Below are positions 9,671 to 17,382 of a stretch of DNA of 64,000 bases, one piece after another. The DNA comes from Chryseobacterium formosense (GTDB taxonomy: Bacteria > Bacteroidota > Bacteroidia > Flavobacteriales > Weeksellaceae). The position numbers and the translations under genes were made by a program. Location: NCBI RefSeq assembly GCF_900116415.1, contig NZ_FPAP01000001.1, forward strand, positions 620,001 through 684,000, given 5' to 3'. The notes beneath the pieces are model-generated. The model ran no database searches and was not told the DNA's origin. It saw only the letters and a list, made by a program, of their open reading frames with translations. Numbering within the stretch: the stretch's first letter is position 1; every line of letters begins with the position of its first letter.

Positions 9671-10120
9671 CTATTCGGCCCAGGCAATTGGGATATAAAC
9701 ATTCACGTAACCGTCTTGTCCAACTGAAGATGGTGTCAAGGTTATTGTAGTAGATCCATAACCAACCCAACCTCCTTGTCCCTGATACGCCGATATTTCA
9801 TAAGTTCCTGCAGGAAGATCGTTAAAATATCCGGGTAATTTTGCAAAACCACCAACATAAGTGATATATCCGTCATAAACATCACCTGTATTGACGTCGG
9901 TTGCATAAATTCCGCCCATGTCATAAGTTCCGTTCATGTAGTTTACTCCGTTTTGAGTAGTGCCTACTTTTAGCTGATAAGTCTGTTGTTTCTTACTTTT
10001 CTCACTCTTATTGGCAAGATTCATTTCAGAATCCGTAAGAGTTGTCGCATCAGTACTGCAGCTGAAAATCGTACATAAAACTCCGCAAGCAAGCAGAGCG
10101 CTTTTCATTGAATTTTTCAT
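9671..10120 (-). CDS. Predicted lipoprotein, unknown
   Basis: A 149-residue protein with a lipoprotein signal peptide: hydrophobic residues 5-18 and a lipobox-like CTIFSC with Cys21 as the likely lipidated residue. The mature part has a low-complexity Ser/Lys/Gln stretch and then a Gly/Tyr-rich beta domain of about 100 residues (many 'GxYxxxxYxG' patterns), ending in an Ala-Trp-Ala-Glu tail. No family is recognised; a small beta-sandwich on the outer face of the envelope is an inference. A second ATG four codons in is possible. It is a single gene facing the rhomboid gene, with the shared terminator between. Confidence 0.75.
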   Translation of the reverse strand: MKNSMKSALLACGVLCTIFSCSTDATTLTDSEMNLANKSEKSKKQQTYQLKVGTTQNGVNYMNGTYDMGGIYATDVNTGDVYDGYITYVGGFAKLPGYFNDLPAGTYEISAYQGQGGWVGYGSTTITLTPSSVGQDGYVNVYIPIAWAE

Positions 10121-10215
10121 AAAAATAATTTTTGTTTGGTGTGATAAAATTAAGAATATAAAAATAAAACGAAATTTGATTACGATTAACTTTACATGAA
10201 TTTTTGAACGTAATA

Positions 10216-11064
10216 TTATTTAATTCCAAAAATAAAACGGTCATTTCCACTCAAATCTTTTATCAGTTCACTATGTGAAAAATCCTGATACAGTTCCAAA
10301 GTTTCTTCTCCTAATTTCTGATTGATTTCTAAAAACAACAATCCGTTTTTATTCAAATATTTTTTAGAATCTTCGGCAATTTTACGGTAAAATATCAATG
10401 CATCAGAAGTGGGAGAAAAGAGCGCCATTTTTGGCTCAAATTCTTTCACTGAATCTGCAATGTCGTTTGCTTCATCAATCCCGATATAAGGCGGATTTGA
10501 AATGATTACGTCAAATTTTTGGTGTAAATCTAAACTCAGATAATCAGCATGAATGAAATTGATTTCCAATTGATGAAAATCTGCATTTTTTTTAGCCGTC
10601 CCCAAAGCTTTTTCTGAAAAATCAATGGAACTCACTTCAGCTTCAGTAAAATGTTTTTTTAAAACTAAAGGAATAATTCCGCTTCCGGTACCGATGTCGA
10701 GAATTTTGAGATTTGAGATTTGAAATTTGAGATTTGAAATTTTTTGGATGGCAAATTCAAGCAGTTCCTCTGTTTCAGGACGTGGGATTAATACATTTTC
10801 GTCGAGAAAGATTCTCATTCCGTAAAATTCGGTTTCACCTAAAATCTGTAAATAGGGCTTTCCGGTTTTTAATTCTGAAATGATCTGCTGGAATTTATTT
10901 ATATTCTCATCAGACAATTCCAAATCTGCAGATTGTCTTTGCTGAAAGTTATTTAAGCCTAAAATATGTTCAGCAAAAATCTGAAATATAAAGCCACTTT
11001 CAGAATTTGTATAAATTTCTAAAAGTGAATCTGAAAAATGCTTTTTAAATTGGGATAACGTCAT
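10216..11064 (-). CDS. prmC: Release factor glutamine N5-methyltransferase
   Basis: A 282-residue SAM-dependent methyltransferase of the PrmC/HemK family, which methylates the glutamine of the GGQ motif in release factors RF1 and RF2. The N-terminal helical domain carries 'GKPYLQILGETEFYG', then VLIPRPETEELLE, the SAM loop ILDIGTGSGI (121-130) and the catalytic NPPY (190-193). An odd repeated peptide, KISNLKFQISNLK (108-120), sits just before the SAM loop; it is encoded by a near-perfect A/T-rich tandem repeat. The gene follows yaaA with a one-base overlap of start and stop, so the two are translationally coupled. Confidence 0.92.
   Translation of the reverse strand: MTLSQFKKHFSDSLLEIYTNSESGFIFQIFAEHILGLNNFQQRQSADLELSDENINKFQQIISELKTGKPYLQILGETEFYGMRIFLDENVLIPRPETEELLEFAIQKISNLKFQISNLKILDIGTGSGIIPLVLKKHFTEAEVSSIDFSEKALGTAKKNADFHQLEINFIHADYLSLDLHQKFDVIISNPPYIGIDEANDIADSVKEFEPKMALFSPTSDALIFYRKIAEDSKKYLNKNGLLFLEINQKLGEETLELYQDFSHSELIKDLSGNDRFIFGIK
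10706..10744. repeat. Short tandem repeat inside prmC
   Basis: About 39 bases made of alternating 'gagattt' and 'gaaattt' units. It keeps the prmC frame and encodes ISNLKFQISNLK. Similar A/T-rich word repeats occur in non-coding gaps of this window, so the element type seems to have entered a gene here without breaking it. Confidence 0.75.
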
Positions 11065-11822
11065 TATCTTGTAAAAACGAGTTTAGTGTTGGTAGATTTT
11101 TCCTCATCAATTCGGTAGCCTTCATAATTAAAAGCTTTTACATCGTTTAATGTTTTTGCATTATTTTGTGCACAAAATCTTACAACTAAACCTCTTGCGT
11201 GTTTCGTATAAACTACAATTGTTTTCAGTTTACCTTCTTTCATTTCATAAAAATCAAAATCGATAACCTGATGATTAAGCTTTTTCCGGTCTACAACTTT
11301 TACATATTCATTGCTGGCAAGATTGAGAAGAATTTCATTTTTCTTCATTTCGGAATTCAACTGTTCCGTTATTTTTTCGGTCCAGAAATCGTACAGATTT
11401 TTATTGTTTTCAAACTCAAAATTTCTGCCCATTTCCAGACGATAGAGCATTACTTTATCGGAAGGTTTCAGCAAACCGTACAAACCGGAAAGAATTCTGT
11501 AGTTTTTCTGAAGATAATCTACCGCATTTTTATCTAAAGTTTTTGCTTCAAGACCACGATAAACTTCGCCTGTGAAAGCAAACATTGCGGGAGCGGACTC
11601 TTTTGCTGTGGGTTTAGCTTTCCATTTTTGATTTCTTTCCCAGTTTTCATCAGCCAGTTTTGACGAAATTTCCATCAAATCGGAAAGATATTTTGGAGAC
11701 TTATGCTTTAAATGAGATTGAATTAATTCAGCTTCATTAATGAATTTGGGGGTAGAGCTTCTTAAGAATTCTGTTGAATTTTCTACATTCATTAATTTAG
11801 CAGGAGAGGTTATAATTTTCAT
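11064..11822 (-). CDS. yaaA: Peroxide stress protein YaaA (DUF328)
   Basis: A 252-residue protein of the YaaA/UPF0246 family. It opens with the family's 'MKIITSPAKLM' pattern and contains 'LYGLLKPSDKVMLYRLEMG' (split across a turn near residue 115-133) and a C-terminal 'YTKHARGLVVRF' followed by 'FNYEGYRID'. In Escherichia coli YaaA lowers free iron and limits DNA damage under hydrogen peroxide and can bind DNA; the same role here is inferred from family. It overlaps the CPBP gene stop by four bases and prmC by one, so the minus-strand genes form one tight operon. Confidence 0.9.
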   Translation of the reverse strand: MKIITSPAKLMNVENSTEFLRSSTPKFINEAELIQSHLKHKSPKYLSDLMEISSKLADENWERNQKWKAKPTAKESAPAMFAFTGEVYRGLEAKTLDKNAVDYLQKNYRILSGLYGLLKPSDKVMLYRLEMGRNFEFENNKNLYDFWTEKITEQLNSEMKKNEILLNLASNEYVKVVDRKKLNHQVIDFDFYEMKEGKLKTIVVYTKHARGLVVRFCAQNNAKTLNDVKAFNYEGYRIDEEKSTNTKLVFTR

Positions 11823-12526
11823 AGATTAAGTAAAGTTAAATGTTTAATATCAACGAAATTCATAATCATCAGGGAAATAAAATCAAACATAAAATGACAG
11901 GCGATCAGAATTTTGATATTAGAATAAATTTTATAAAACATGGCAAATACAATCCCAATAAAGAAAGGTATGATTACCTGACCTACCGTTCCGTAAGTGC
12001 TGTGCAAAATTCCGAATAAAAGTGCAGAAACAATCACTCCCAACATCGGGCTGTTGTATATTTTTTCAATTCTTGGCTGAATATATGCTCTCATCAACAA
12101 TTCCTCAATTACTGCTGCGGTAAGAGAAGTAAAAATAATCAGGAAATAATTATTTTTAAACAAAGAACTTAGCTGCACGATTCTTTCGCTGATACTTTCT
12201 TTGGTTATAAGCATAATGATTCCATTCAGGAAAGCTCCGCCAAATGCACAAATTAAATATAATATAACGATGGCTCCAAAGTAAAATTCAAGCGAATATT
12301 TCCGGTCTTCCCAAACAAAAAAAGACCTGTTTTCGATAAAAAAATTATAAATGAGCACTAAAACTAAAACCAGCCACAGAGAAAGTCTGTTGTAAAAGAA
12401 AATTTCTGCTGTTAAAACTTTAGATTCAAAAAATAAATTAATCAAAGGTATTGAATACAGCATGGATGCCGCAAGCAATACGAAAGTGAGGATAATGCCT
12501 AAAGAATATCTTCCGTTCAGACTCAT
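11819..12526 (-). CDS. CPBP-family intramembrane metalloprotease
   Basis: About 235 residues from the ATG at 12526, with around six membrane segments. The CPBP (Abi/Rce1-like) motifs are present: EELLMRAYIQPR, then HSTYGTVGQV, and HFMFDF near the end, which together form the glutamate zinc-type catalytic centre in a membrane. Substrates are unknown; bacterial members act in envelope quality control or bacteriocin-related roles. A GTG at 12580 would add 18 residues, but that stretch overlaps the conserved 3' end of the preceding gene in another frame, so the ATG is preferred. It overlaps the yaaA start by four bases. Confidence 0.87.
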   Translation of the reverse strand: MSLNGRYSLGIILTFVLLAASMLYSIPLINLFFESKVLTAEIFFYNRLSLWLVLVLVLIYNFFIENRSFFVWEDRKYSLEFYFGAIVILYLICAFGGAFLNGIIMLITKESISERIVQLSSLFKNNYFLIIFTSLTAAVIEELLMRAYIQPRIEKIYNSPMLGVIVSALLFGILHSTYGTVGQVIIPFFIGIVFAMFYKIYSNIKILIACHFMFDFISLMIMNFVDIKHLTLLNL

Positions 12527-12539
12527 TGCAACAATTGAT

Positions 12540-13151
12540 CTAAATTTCGCCTTTTCCCTGACGGATAATTTCGGGTTCACCGGAAGTCAAATCTACAATA
12601 GTTGAGGCTACATTATCTCCATATCCTGAATCGATCACAATATCAACCAAATGGTCATATTTCTCGGCAATAAGTTCCGGATCGGTAGAATATTCGATAA
12701 TTTCGTCATCATCTTTAATAGAAGTTGAAGCAATAGGATGTCCCAGTTTTTCAACAATCAACTGCGGAATAGGATGATCGGGAACACGAATACCAATAGT
12801 CTTATGATTTTTATAAGCCAGAGGTAAATTTTTATTAGCATCTAAAATAAATGTAAAAGGTCCCGGGAGACGATTCTTCAGAAATCTGAAAACAGAGGTG
12901 TCGATCGGTCTTGTAAAATCAGAAAGATGGCTTAAATCATTACAGATAATTGAAAATTTTGCTTTCTCAAGCTTCTGTTTTTTTATCTGAGCCAGCTTTT
13001 CCATGGCTTTAATATCAAAAATATTACAGCCTAAAGCGTAAACAGTATCAGACGGATATATAATCAGTCCGCCGTTATTCAGGGTTTTAATAACCTCATT
13101 GATAAGGTTTTCCTGAGGATTTTCGGGGTAAATTTTCAGAATTTTTGCCAT
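12540..13151 (-). CDS. tsaC: L-threonylcarbamoyladenylate synthase (YrdC/Sua5 type)
   Basis: About 203 residues of the YrdC/Sua5/YciO family, which makes threonylcarbamoyl-AMP from threonine, bicarbonate and ATP for the t6A modification of tRNAs that read ANN codons. Motifs seen: 'YPSDTVYALGCNIFD' near the N-terminus, 'KKQKLEKAKFS', 'RLPGPFTFIL', 'GIRVPDHP', 'ASTSIK' and a C-terminal 'STIVDLTSGEPEIIRQGKG'. This is the short form without the Sua5 C-terminal domain. I chose the ATG at 13151 because the upstream TTG at 13157 belongs to the -7 promoter element. First gene of the minus operon; its promoter region lies about 100 bases from the tRNA array. Confidence 0.9.
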   Translation of the reverse strand: MAKILKIYPENPQENLINEVIKTLNNGGLIIYPSDTVYALGCNIFDIKAMEKLAQIKKQKLEKAKFSIICNDLSHLSDFTRPIDTSVFRFLKNRLPGPFTFILDANKNLPLAYKNHKTIGIRVPDHPIPQLIVEKLGHPIASTSIKDDDEIIEYSTDPELIAEKYDHLVDIVIDSGYGDNVASTIVDLTSGEPEIIRQGKGEI

Positions 13152-13154
13152 AAA

Positions 13155-13184
13155 CAAATGTACGAATATTTATGTGTAATCAAA
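13155..13184 (-). promoter_or_regulatory. Promoter of the tsaC operon, almost no leader
   Basis: On the minus strand TTTG (13184-13181) is followed after 18 bases by TACATTTG (13162-13155), which fits the Bacteroidota promoter pattern. The -7 element ends only three bases before the ATG at 13151, so the mRNA must start at or next to the start codon unless a second promoter exists. Confidence 0.65.
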
Positions 13185-13211
13185 GAATATGCCTTTATCT
13201 AAAAGGATTGC

Positions 13212-13241
13212 TTGTGATTTTGAAATATATTCGTATATTTG
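13212..13241 (+). promoter_or_regulatory. Promoter of the initiator tRNA array
   Basis: TTG at 13212-13214, exactly 19 bases, then TATATTTG at 13234-13241: a near-ideal Bacteroidota promoter. Transcription should start around 13247, just before the first tRNA at 13253. Confidence 0.8.
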
Positions 13242-13252
13242 CAATCCAATAT

Positions 13253-13325
<73 letters not shown>

Positions 13326-13363
13326 CTAAGCATAACGTTTTCGGTAAACGTTTAAAAATATAC

Positions 13364-13436
<73 letters not shown>

Positions 13437-13473
13437 CTAAATAAGTGTTTCGATAAACACTATAAAGATATAT

Positions 13474-13546
<73 letters not shown>

Positions 13547-13584
13547 CTAAGCATAACGTTTTCGGTAAGCGTTTAAAAATATAC

Positions 13585-13657
<73 letters not shown>

Positions 13658-13831
13658 CCAACAGGAGAATCAGAAATGGTTCTTCTTTTTTGTGCCTGAA
13701 ATTCTGGGATTTTTTAAGTGAAATTACTTTTACAATTAAAATTGTTTAAAACGATATTTTTTTAAACTAAATATTATTTTAATAACAAGATTTGGTTTAT
13801 TAATTGCTCTGGTGATTCTAAAATAATAATT

Positions 13832-14068
13832 ATGGCAGATATTACATTTAGAAAAGAAGATTTTATACAGGATGATCGCAGATACAAAGTAGAAGTAGAT
13901 AAGGGTGTCGGAAAAGGTGTCGATCTGATTGTCGAAAGACAAACTGAAAATGGAGAATATGAGGTGATTCAGGCTGAAATTATAAGATCCGCAGACGAAA
14001 GGGTTTTTGTAGCCTGGAGCGAACCTTTCAACGGTAGAGTAGTCAGTGACGAATACAAAAAGTTATAA
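13832..14068 (+). CDS. Small conserved-type unknown protein (78 aa)
   Basis: A 78-residue acidic/basic mixed protein without signal peptide or membrane segment. It starts MADITFRKEDF, has a middle 'GVGKGVDLIVERQTENGEYE' and ends 'GRVVSDEYKKL'; the strand-turn-strand pattern suggests a small all-beta domain. No family is recognised. It follows the tRNA array and ends in a perfect 14-bp hairpin terminator, which supports a real gene. The ATG at 13832 is the only good start. Confidence 0.7.
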   Translation: MADITFRKEDFIQDDRRYKVEVDKGVGKGVDLIVERQTENGEYEVIQAEIIRSADERVFVAWSEPFNGRVVSDEYKKL

Positions 14069-14099
14069 AAAAGTCCCGCTTCGAAGAAGCGGGACTTTT
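14069..14099. terminator. Bidirectional terminator
   Basis: Perfect 14-bp stem, AAAAGTCCCGCTTC with GAAGCGGGACTTTT, and a GAA loop. It lies between two convergent genes and has A and T runs on both sides. Confidence 0.92.
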
Positions 14100-14118
14100 A
14101 GATATTATTTAAGAAAAA

Positions 14119-14691
14119 TTATTTGTTAGCCAACGTTTCGAACGGAGCCAATTTATAATCTTCAGATTTTACCTGTTCAAAGTAAGAAGATTTGTTGTTT
14201 CCTTTCAATCTTTTTACTGCTTTTGATGCTGCTGCAAAATCGGTATCGATTTTAGTAGCAATTTCTGTAGGTTTGAAGTCTTTCTTCACACTATCATCTT
14301 CTACACCTAAATATCCGTTTTTCTTTGTGATATAGTTGATGAAGTTATCGTAGTTTCCTAAAGTGTTTCTGAAATACTGGGTATGATAATTCATACATTT
14401 CGTAGCCGTTTTTGATTTGTTGACGATACAGCTCGCCATATTTCCCTTATACAAATCAAATTCAAGAGCTACAGCGTCATATTCTTTTTTCAAAGCTGTT
14501 TTGCCGTTGCTAAGAACGGTTGCGTCGCCTTGTGCATCACTTATTTTTTTCAAATGTTCCAAAACCAAAGGAACAGTGTTTTCAATTTTTGTTTTTGCTT
14601 CTGTAACCGATCCGAAAACAGAAGAAGTCTGCGCTGATGTCACATTAAAAATCAACAGCATTAAAACAGAAAGTAGAGTATATCTTTTCAT
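14119..14691 (-). CDS. Secreted helical protein, unknown
   Basis: A 190-residue protein with a clear signal peptide (MKRYTLLSVLMLLIF, cleavage likely after TSA at about residue 20). The mature part is helical and Lys-rich, with a few Cys (for example in ASCIVNKS and TKCMNYH) that may form a disulfide in the periplasm. The 'LKKISDAQGDATVLSNGKTALKKEYDA' region, written here in part, has a heptad-like pattern. No family is recognised. Single gene convergent with the 78-residue gene; its 5' side opens to the 333-base regulatory region of the next operon. Confidence 0.75.
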   Translation of the reverse strand: MKRYTLLSVLMLLIFNVTSAQTSSVFGSVTEAKTKIENTVPLVLEHLKKISDAQGDATVLSNGKTALKKEYDAVALEFDLYKGNMASCIVNKSKTATKCMNYHTQYFRNTLGNYDNFINYITKKNGYLGVEDDSVKKDFKPTEIATKIDTDFAAASKAVKRLKGNNKSSYFEQVKSEDYKLAPFETLANK

Positions 14692-14908
14692 TAGAAATTT
14701 TTAAAGCACTAAAATAAATATATTTTCTCATTCTGTACATATTCATTTTAATTTTATTTAATAAAAATTAACAAGTTTTAAGAATTTATATTAAAAATTA
14801 GGATTTTTCTGATGATTAATTACAACATATTTTATCTCAGTTAAAAATTTAACATATTTTAATATTTTTTAATTTGTTGATTTTCAATTACTTATTTGTT
14901 TTTGAATT

Positions 14909-15007
14909 TTATCACTAGAAAAATAGTTGTCCGAATGGAAAATAATTCTACATTTGTATAACTAATTTATTAGTGATAATGATTTTTCATTAACTTTATC
15001 ACACTAA
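14909..15007 (+). promoter_or_regulatory. Promoter and candidate BlaI-type operators
   Basis: TTG at 14927-14929, exactly 19 bases, then TACATTTG at 14949-14956: a near-ideal promoter for the downstream operon. Right over the expected transcription start is the inverted repeat ACTAAT-TT-ATTAGT (14961-14974). A word related to TTATCACTA occurs three times around the promoter: 14909-14918, on the opposite strand at 14979-14970, and, with one extra CA, at 14996-15007. These are good candidates for binding by the BlaI-type repressor encoded next. The rest of the gap 14692-14908 is A/T-rich with nothing recognisable. Confidence 0.6.
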
Positions 15008-15024
15008 AAATTAAATTAAACATT

Positions 15025-15390
15025 ATGATCATACAGACCTTAACAAAAGCAGAAGAACAGGTAATGCAGTTTTTATGGAAACTTGAAAAAGGTTTCCTCA
15101 AAGATGTTCTCGATCTCTATCCTGAACCAAAACCGCATACCAATACGGTTTCTACAATTTTGAAAGTTCTTAAGGATAAAGAATTTGTAGATTATAATGT
15201 ATACGGAAGACAGCACGAGTATTTTCCTTTGGTAACGAAAGAGCAATATTCCGGGAAAACGATGAAGAGTCTGGTGAAAAATTATTTTAAAGGTTCTTAT
15301 AAAAGTGCCGTTTCTTTTTTGGTAGAAAAAAACGAAATGACCGTTGAAGATCTGGAAATGCTGTTAAATGAACTAAAAAACAAAGACTAA
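15025..15390 (+). CDS. BlaI/MecI/CopY-family transcriptional repressor
   Basis: A 121-residue winged-helix protein of the penicillinase-repressor family. It opens 'LTKAEEQVMQFLWKLEKGFLKDVLD', then has the recognition helix region 'KPHTNTVSTILKVLKDKEFVDY' (written here as two family-typical blocks), the wing 'GRQHEYFPLV', and a C-terminal helical dimerisation and cleavage domain. In the classical system a membrane M56 peptidase senses a signal and causes removal of this repressor. Here two such peptidases follow directly (3 and then 9 bases between genes). Operator-like repeats lie in its own promoter, so it probably represses the whole operon. Confidence 0.9.
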   Translation: MIIQTLTKAEEQVMQFLWKLEKGFLKDVLDLYPEPKPHTNTVSTILKVLKDKEFVDYNVYGRQHEYFPLVTKEQYSGKTMKSLVKNYFKGSYKSAVSFLVEKNEMTVEDLEMLLNELKNKD

Positions 15391-15393
15391 TAT

Positions 15394-17373
15394 ATGGAAG
15401 CTCTTATTTTTTACTTCGGAAAAGTTACCATTTGTTCAGGTGTAATGTTTCTCTACTATCAGTTGTCTTTAAAAGACAAGACATTTCACCATTACAACAG
15501 ATTTTATCTTTTGTCTGCCATGTTGATCTCAATCTTGCTGCCTCTTATTAAAGTAGAAGATTTTACGATAGAAGTAAGCAATAATCTTTACTTACTCATC
15601 AGTAAGATGCAGAATTTTAACGAACAAAAAAACTTACATAATGACCACATTTATTTTAGAATTATTTTTTCAGCTTTGGGATTGGTTTCTCTCTATTTTT
15701 TAGGGAAATTCCTCTACGGGATTTTCAGAATCCAGCAACTCAAAAGCCAGTTTAAGAAAGAAAGTTTTGAAGGGGTAAATTTTTACCAGACCAATCTTTC
15801 TGAAGCACCATTTTCCTATTTCAGAAACCTTTTCTGGAAGAACTCTATTGTCATTAATTCGGAGGTAGGAAAGCAGATTTTAAAGCATGAAATGGTTCAT
15901 ATTGAACAGAAACACTCTTTCGATAAGATATTTATTGAGATTATCACTTCTGTTTTCTGGTTCAATCCGTTCTTTCATATTATTAAAAAGGAAATCAATT
16001 TAATTCACGAATATCTGGCTGATAAAAAAGCCGTAAAACAATCGGACACCAAAGCATTTGCGCAGATGCTTTTAGCAAGCCACTTTTCCGGAAACCAGTT
16101 GCCTGCGACCAGTCCGTTTCTAAGTTCAAACCTTAAAAAAAGACTCAAAATGTTACAAAAACCCCAGACAAAATACGGGTATGCGCGAAGAATATTTGCC
16201 TTACCGGTTTTATTTACCGTTGCATTTGCTTATATGGTAAATGCCAAAAACAAAGAGATAAAAGAAACCAATATTGAGATTGATAAAGCGGTTGCAGAGA
16301 TGAAAACAGATACGCTGTCTCCGAAAAATAAAGCCGATCAGATTGTAAAATTACAACAGGAAAAAATTTCGAAAGCCAACGAAAAATTGAAAGTTCAGTC
16401 TGAAAAGCTAAAAACATTAAGCGAAAAATCAAAAGAAAAAGCTGCCGAACTCGAAAAAATTGCAAAAGAAAAAGGTGAGAAAAGCTATGAATTTGAGTTG
16501 AAAGCAAAGGAACTGAATCAACTTTCTAATGAAATGGATAAGATCGCTGAAAGAGATATGCAATTCAGAATTGATTTTGATGAATTGATGAGCAACAGAG
16601 ACAAAATGTTGGCAAGCAAAGATCCTAAAGTTATTCTGAAAGACATGAGCTTCAAAAGAGTTTTCCCTGATGGAGACAATTATAAAATTAAAGTAAACGG
16701 AGAAGATATTGATTTGGAAAAAGTATTCGATTCTAAAGAATTCAAAGAAAATTTCAAGATGAGCGAAGAAAAAATTAAGGCTTTGAAAGATAATTTCGCA
16801 TCTCCTGAGTTTAAAGAAAAATACGGCAAGATCAATAAGTTTTATCTGAATGGTAAAGATGTTTTTTCGGATTCGGAAGAGTTGAAGAAAATAGCAAAGC
16901 AATATTCAGGAAATGGATATAGTTTCTACAACGGAACGAGTAATTTCTCTAAAAAAGAGCTTACTAAAAAAGAAAAAAGAAAGCTTGAAAAATTAAATAA
17001 AGAAAGAGCTGAAGCGGAGAAAAAACTTAGAGAAATCCGAAAAGAGCAAAGAGAATTACAAGGAAATCCTTGGATCGTTTCTGTAGATGCACATGCTCCA
17101 AAGATGAAATATTATGGAACATCAACCTATACAGAGATTCCGACTCCTCCAAATAGCAAAATACTTTCCAACGGTACTACTTTCAAAACGAATGTGAAAG
17201 ATATGATTGATGCTAATTCTGATAGTGACTTAAAGATTTTCATCGACGGTAAACTGAGTACAAAACAAGATATGCAAAATATAATTTCAAAAAATATTGA
17301 ATCCATCAATATTAATAAAACGAAAATCTCAGGTAAAGACACTGGAGAAATTCAGATTAAAACAAAAAAATAA
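15394..17373 (+). CDS. M56-family membrane metallopeptidase (BlaR1-like), sensor 1
   Basis: A 659-residue membrane zinc peptidase. Membrane segments near 5-22, 35-52, 85-108 and 266-285; the zinc site HEMVH (His165, Glu166, His169) is followed by the family's 'NPFFHIIKKEINLIHEYLAD' block with the third ligand. After the last membrane segment comes a large outer domain unlike BlaR1: no penicillin-binding SxxK domain, but a long Lys/Glu coiled coil (about 290-400 and 530-565). The C-terminal 45 residues (IDGK...IESININ...GEIQIKTKK) resemble the plug strand of TonB-dependent receptors. Its first 280 residues are closely similar to the next gene. It likely senses an envelope signal and inactivates the BlaI-type repressor. 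Confidence 0.88.
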   Translation: MEALIFYFGKVTICSGVMFLYYQLSLKDKTFHHYNRFYLLSAMLISILLPLIKVEDFTIEVSNNLYLLISKMQNFNEQKNLHNDHIYFRIIFSALGLVSLYFLGKFLYGIFRIQQLKSQFKKESFEGVNFYQTNLSEAPFSYFRNLFWKNSIVINSEVGKQILKHEMVHIEQKHSFDKIFIEIITSVFWFNPFFHIIKKEINLIHEYLADKKAVKQSDTKAFAQMLLASHFSGNQLPATSPFLSSNLKKRLKMLQKPQTKYGYARRIFALPVLFTVAFAYMVNAKNKEIKETNIEIDKAVAEMKTDTLSPKNKADQIVKLQQEKISKANEKLKVQSEKLKTLSEKSKEKAAELEKIAKEKGEKSYEFELKAKELNQLSNEMDKIAERDMQFRIDFDELMSNRDKMLASKDPKVILKDMSFKRVFPDGDNYKIKVNGEDIDLEKVFDSKEFKENFKMSEEKIKALKDNFASPEFKEKYGKINKFYLNGKDVFSDSEELKKIAKQYSGNGYSFYNGTSNFSKKELTKKEKRKLEKLNKERAEAEKKLREIRKEQRELQGNPWIVSVDAHAPKMKYYGTSTYTEIPTPPNSKILSNGTTFKTNVKDMIDANSDSDLKIFIDGKLSTKQDMQNIISKNIESININKTKISGKDTGEIQIKTKK

Positions 17374-17382
17374 AACAACCTC

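Noticed and set aside
12527..12580. A GTG start that would make the CPBP protein 18 residues longer
   Set aside because: The extra stretch overlaps the conserved 3' end of tsaC in another frame and has no family support; the ATG at 12526 fits better.
14417..14704. A plus-strand frame of 95 residues over the secreted helical protein
   Set aside because: It mirrors a well-supported signal-peptide gene on the minus strand.
16429..16902. A 157-residue open frame on the minus strand inside sensor 1
   Set aside because: It is antisense to a coiled-coil Lys/Glu-rich stretch, which gives Phe/Ile-rich frames on the other strand. No promoter, no family pattern.
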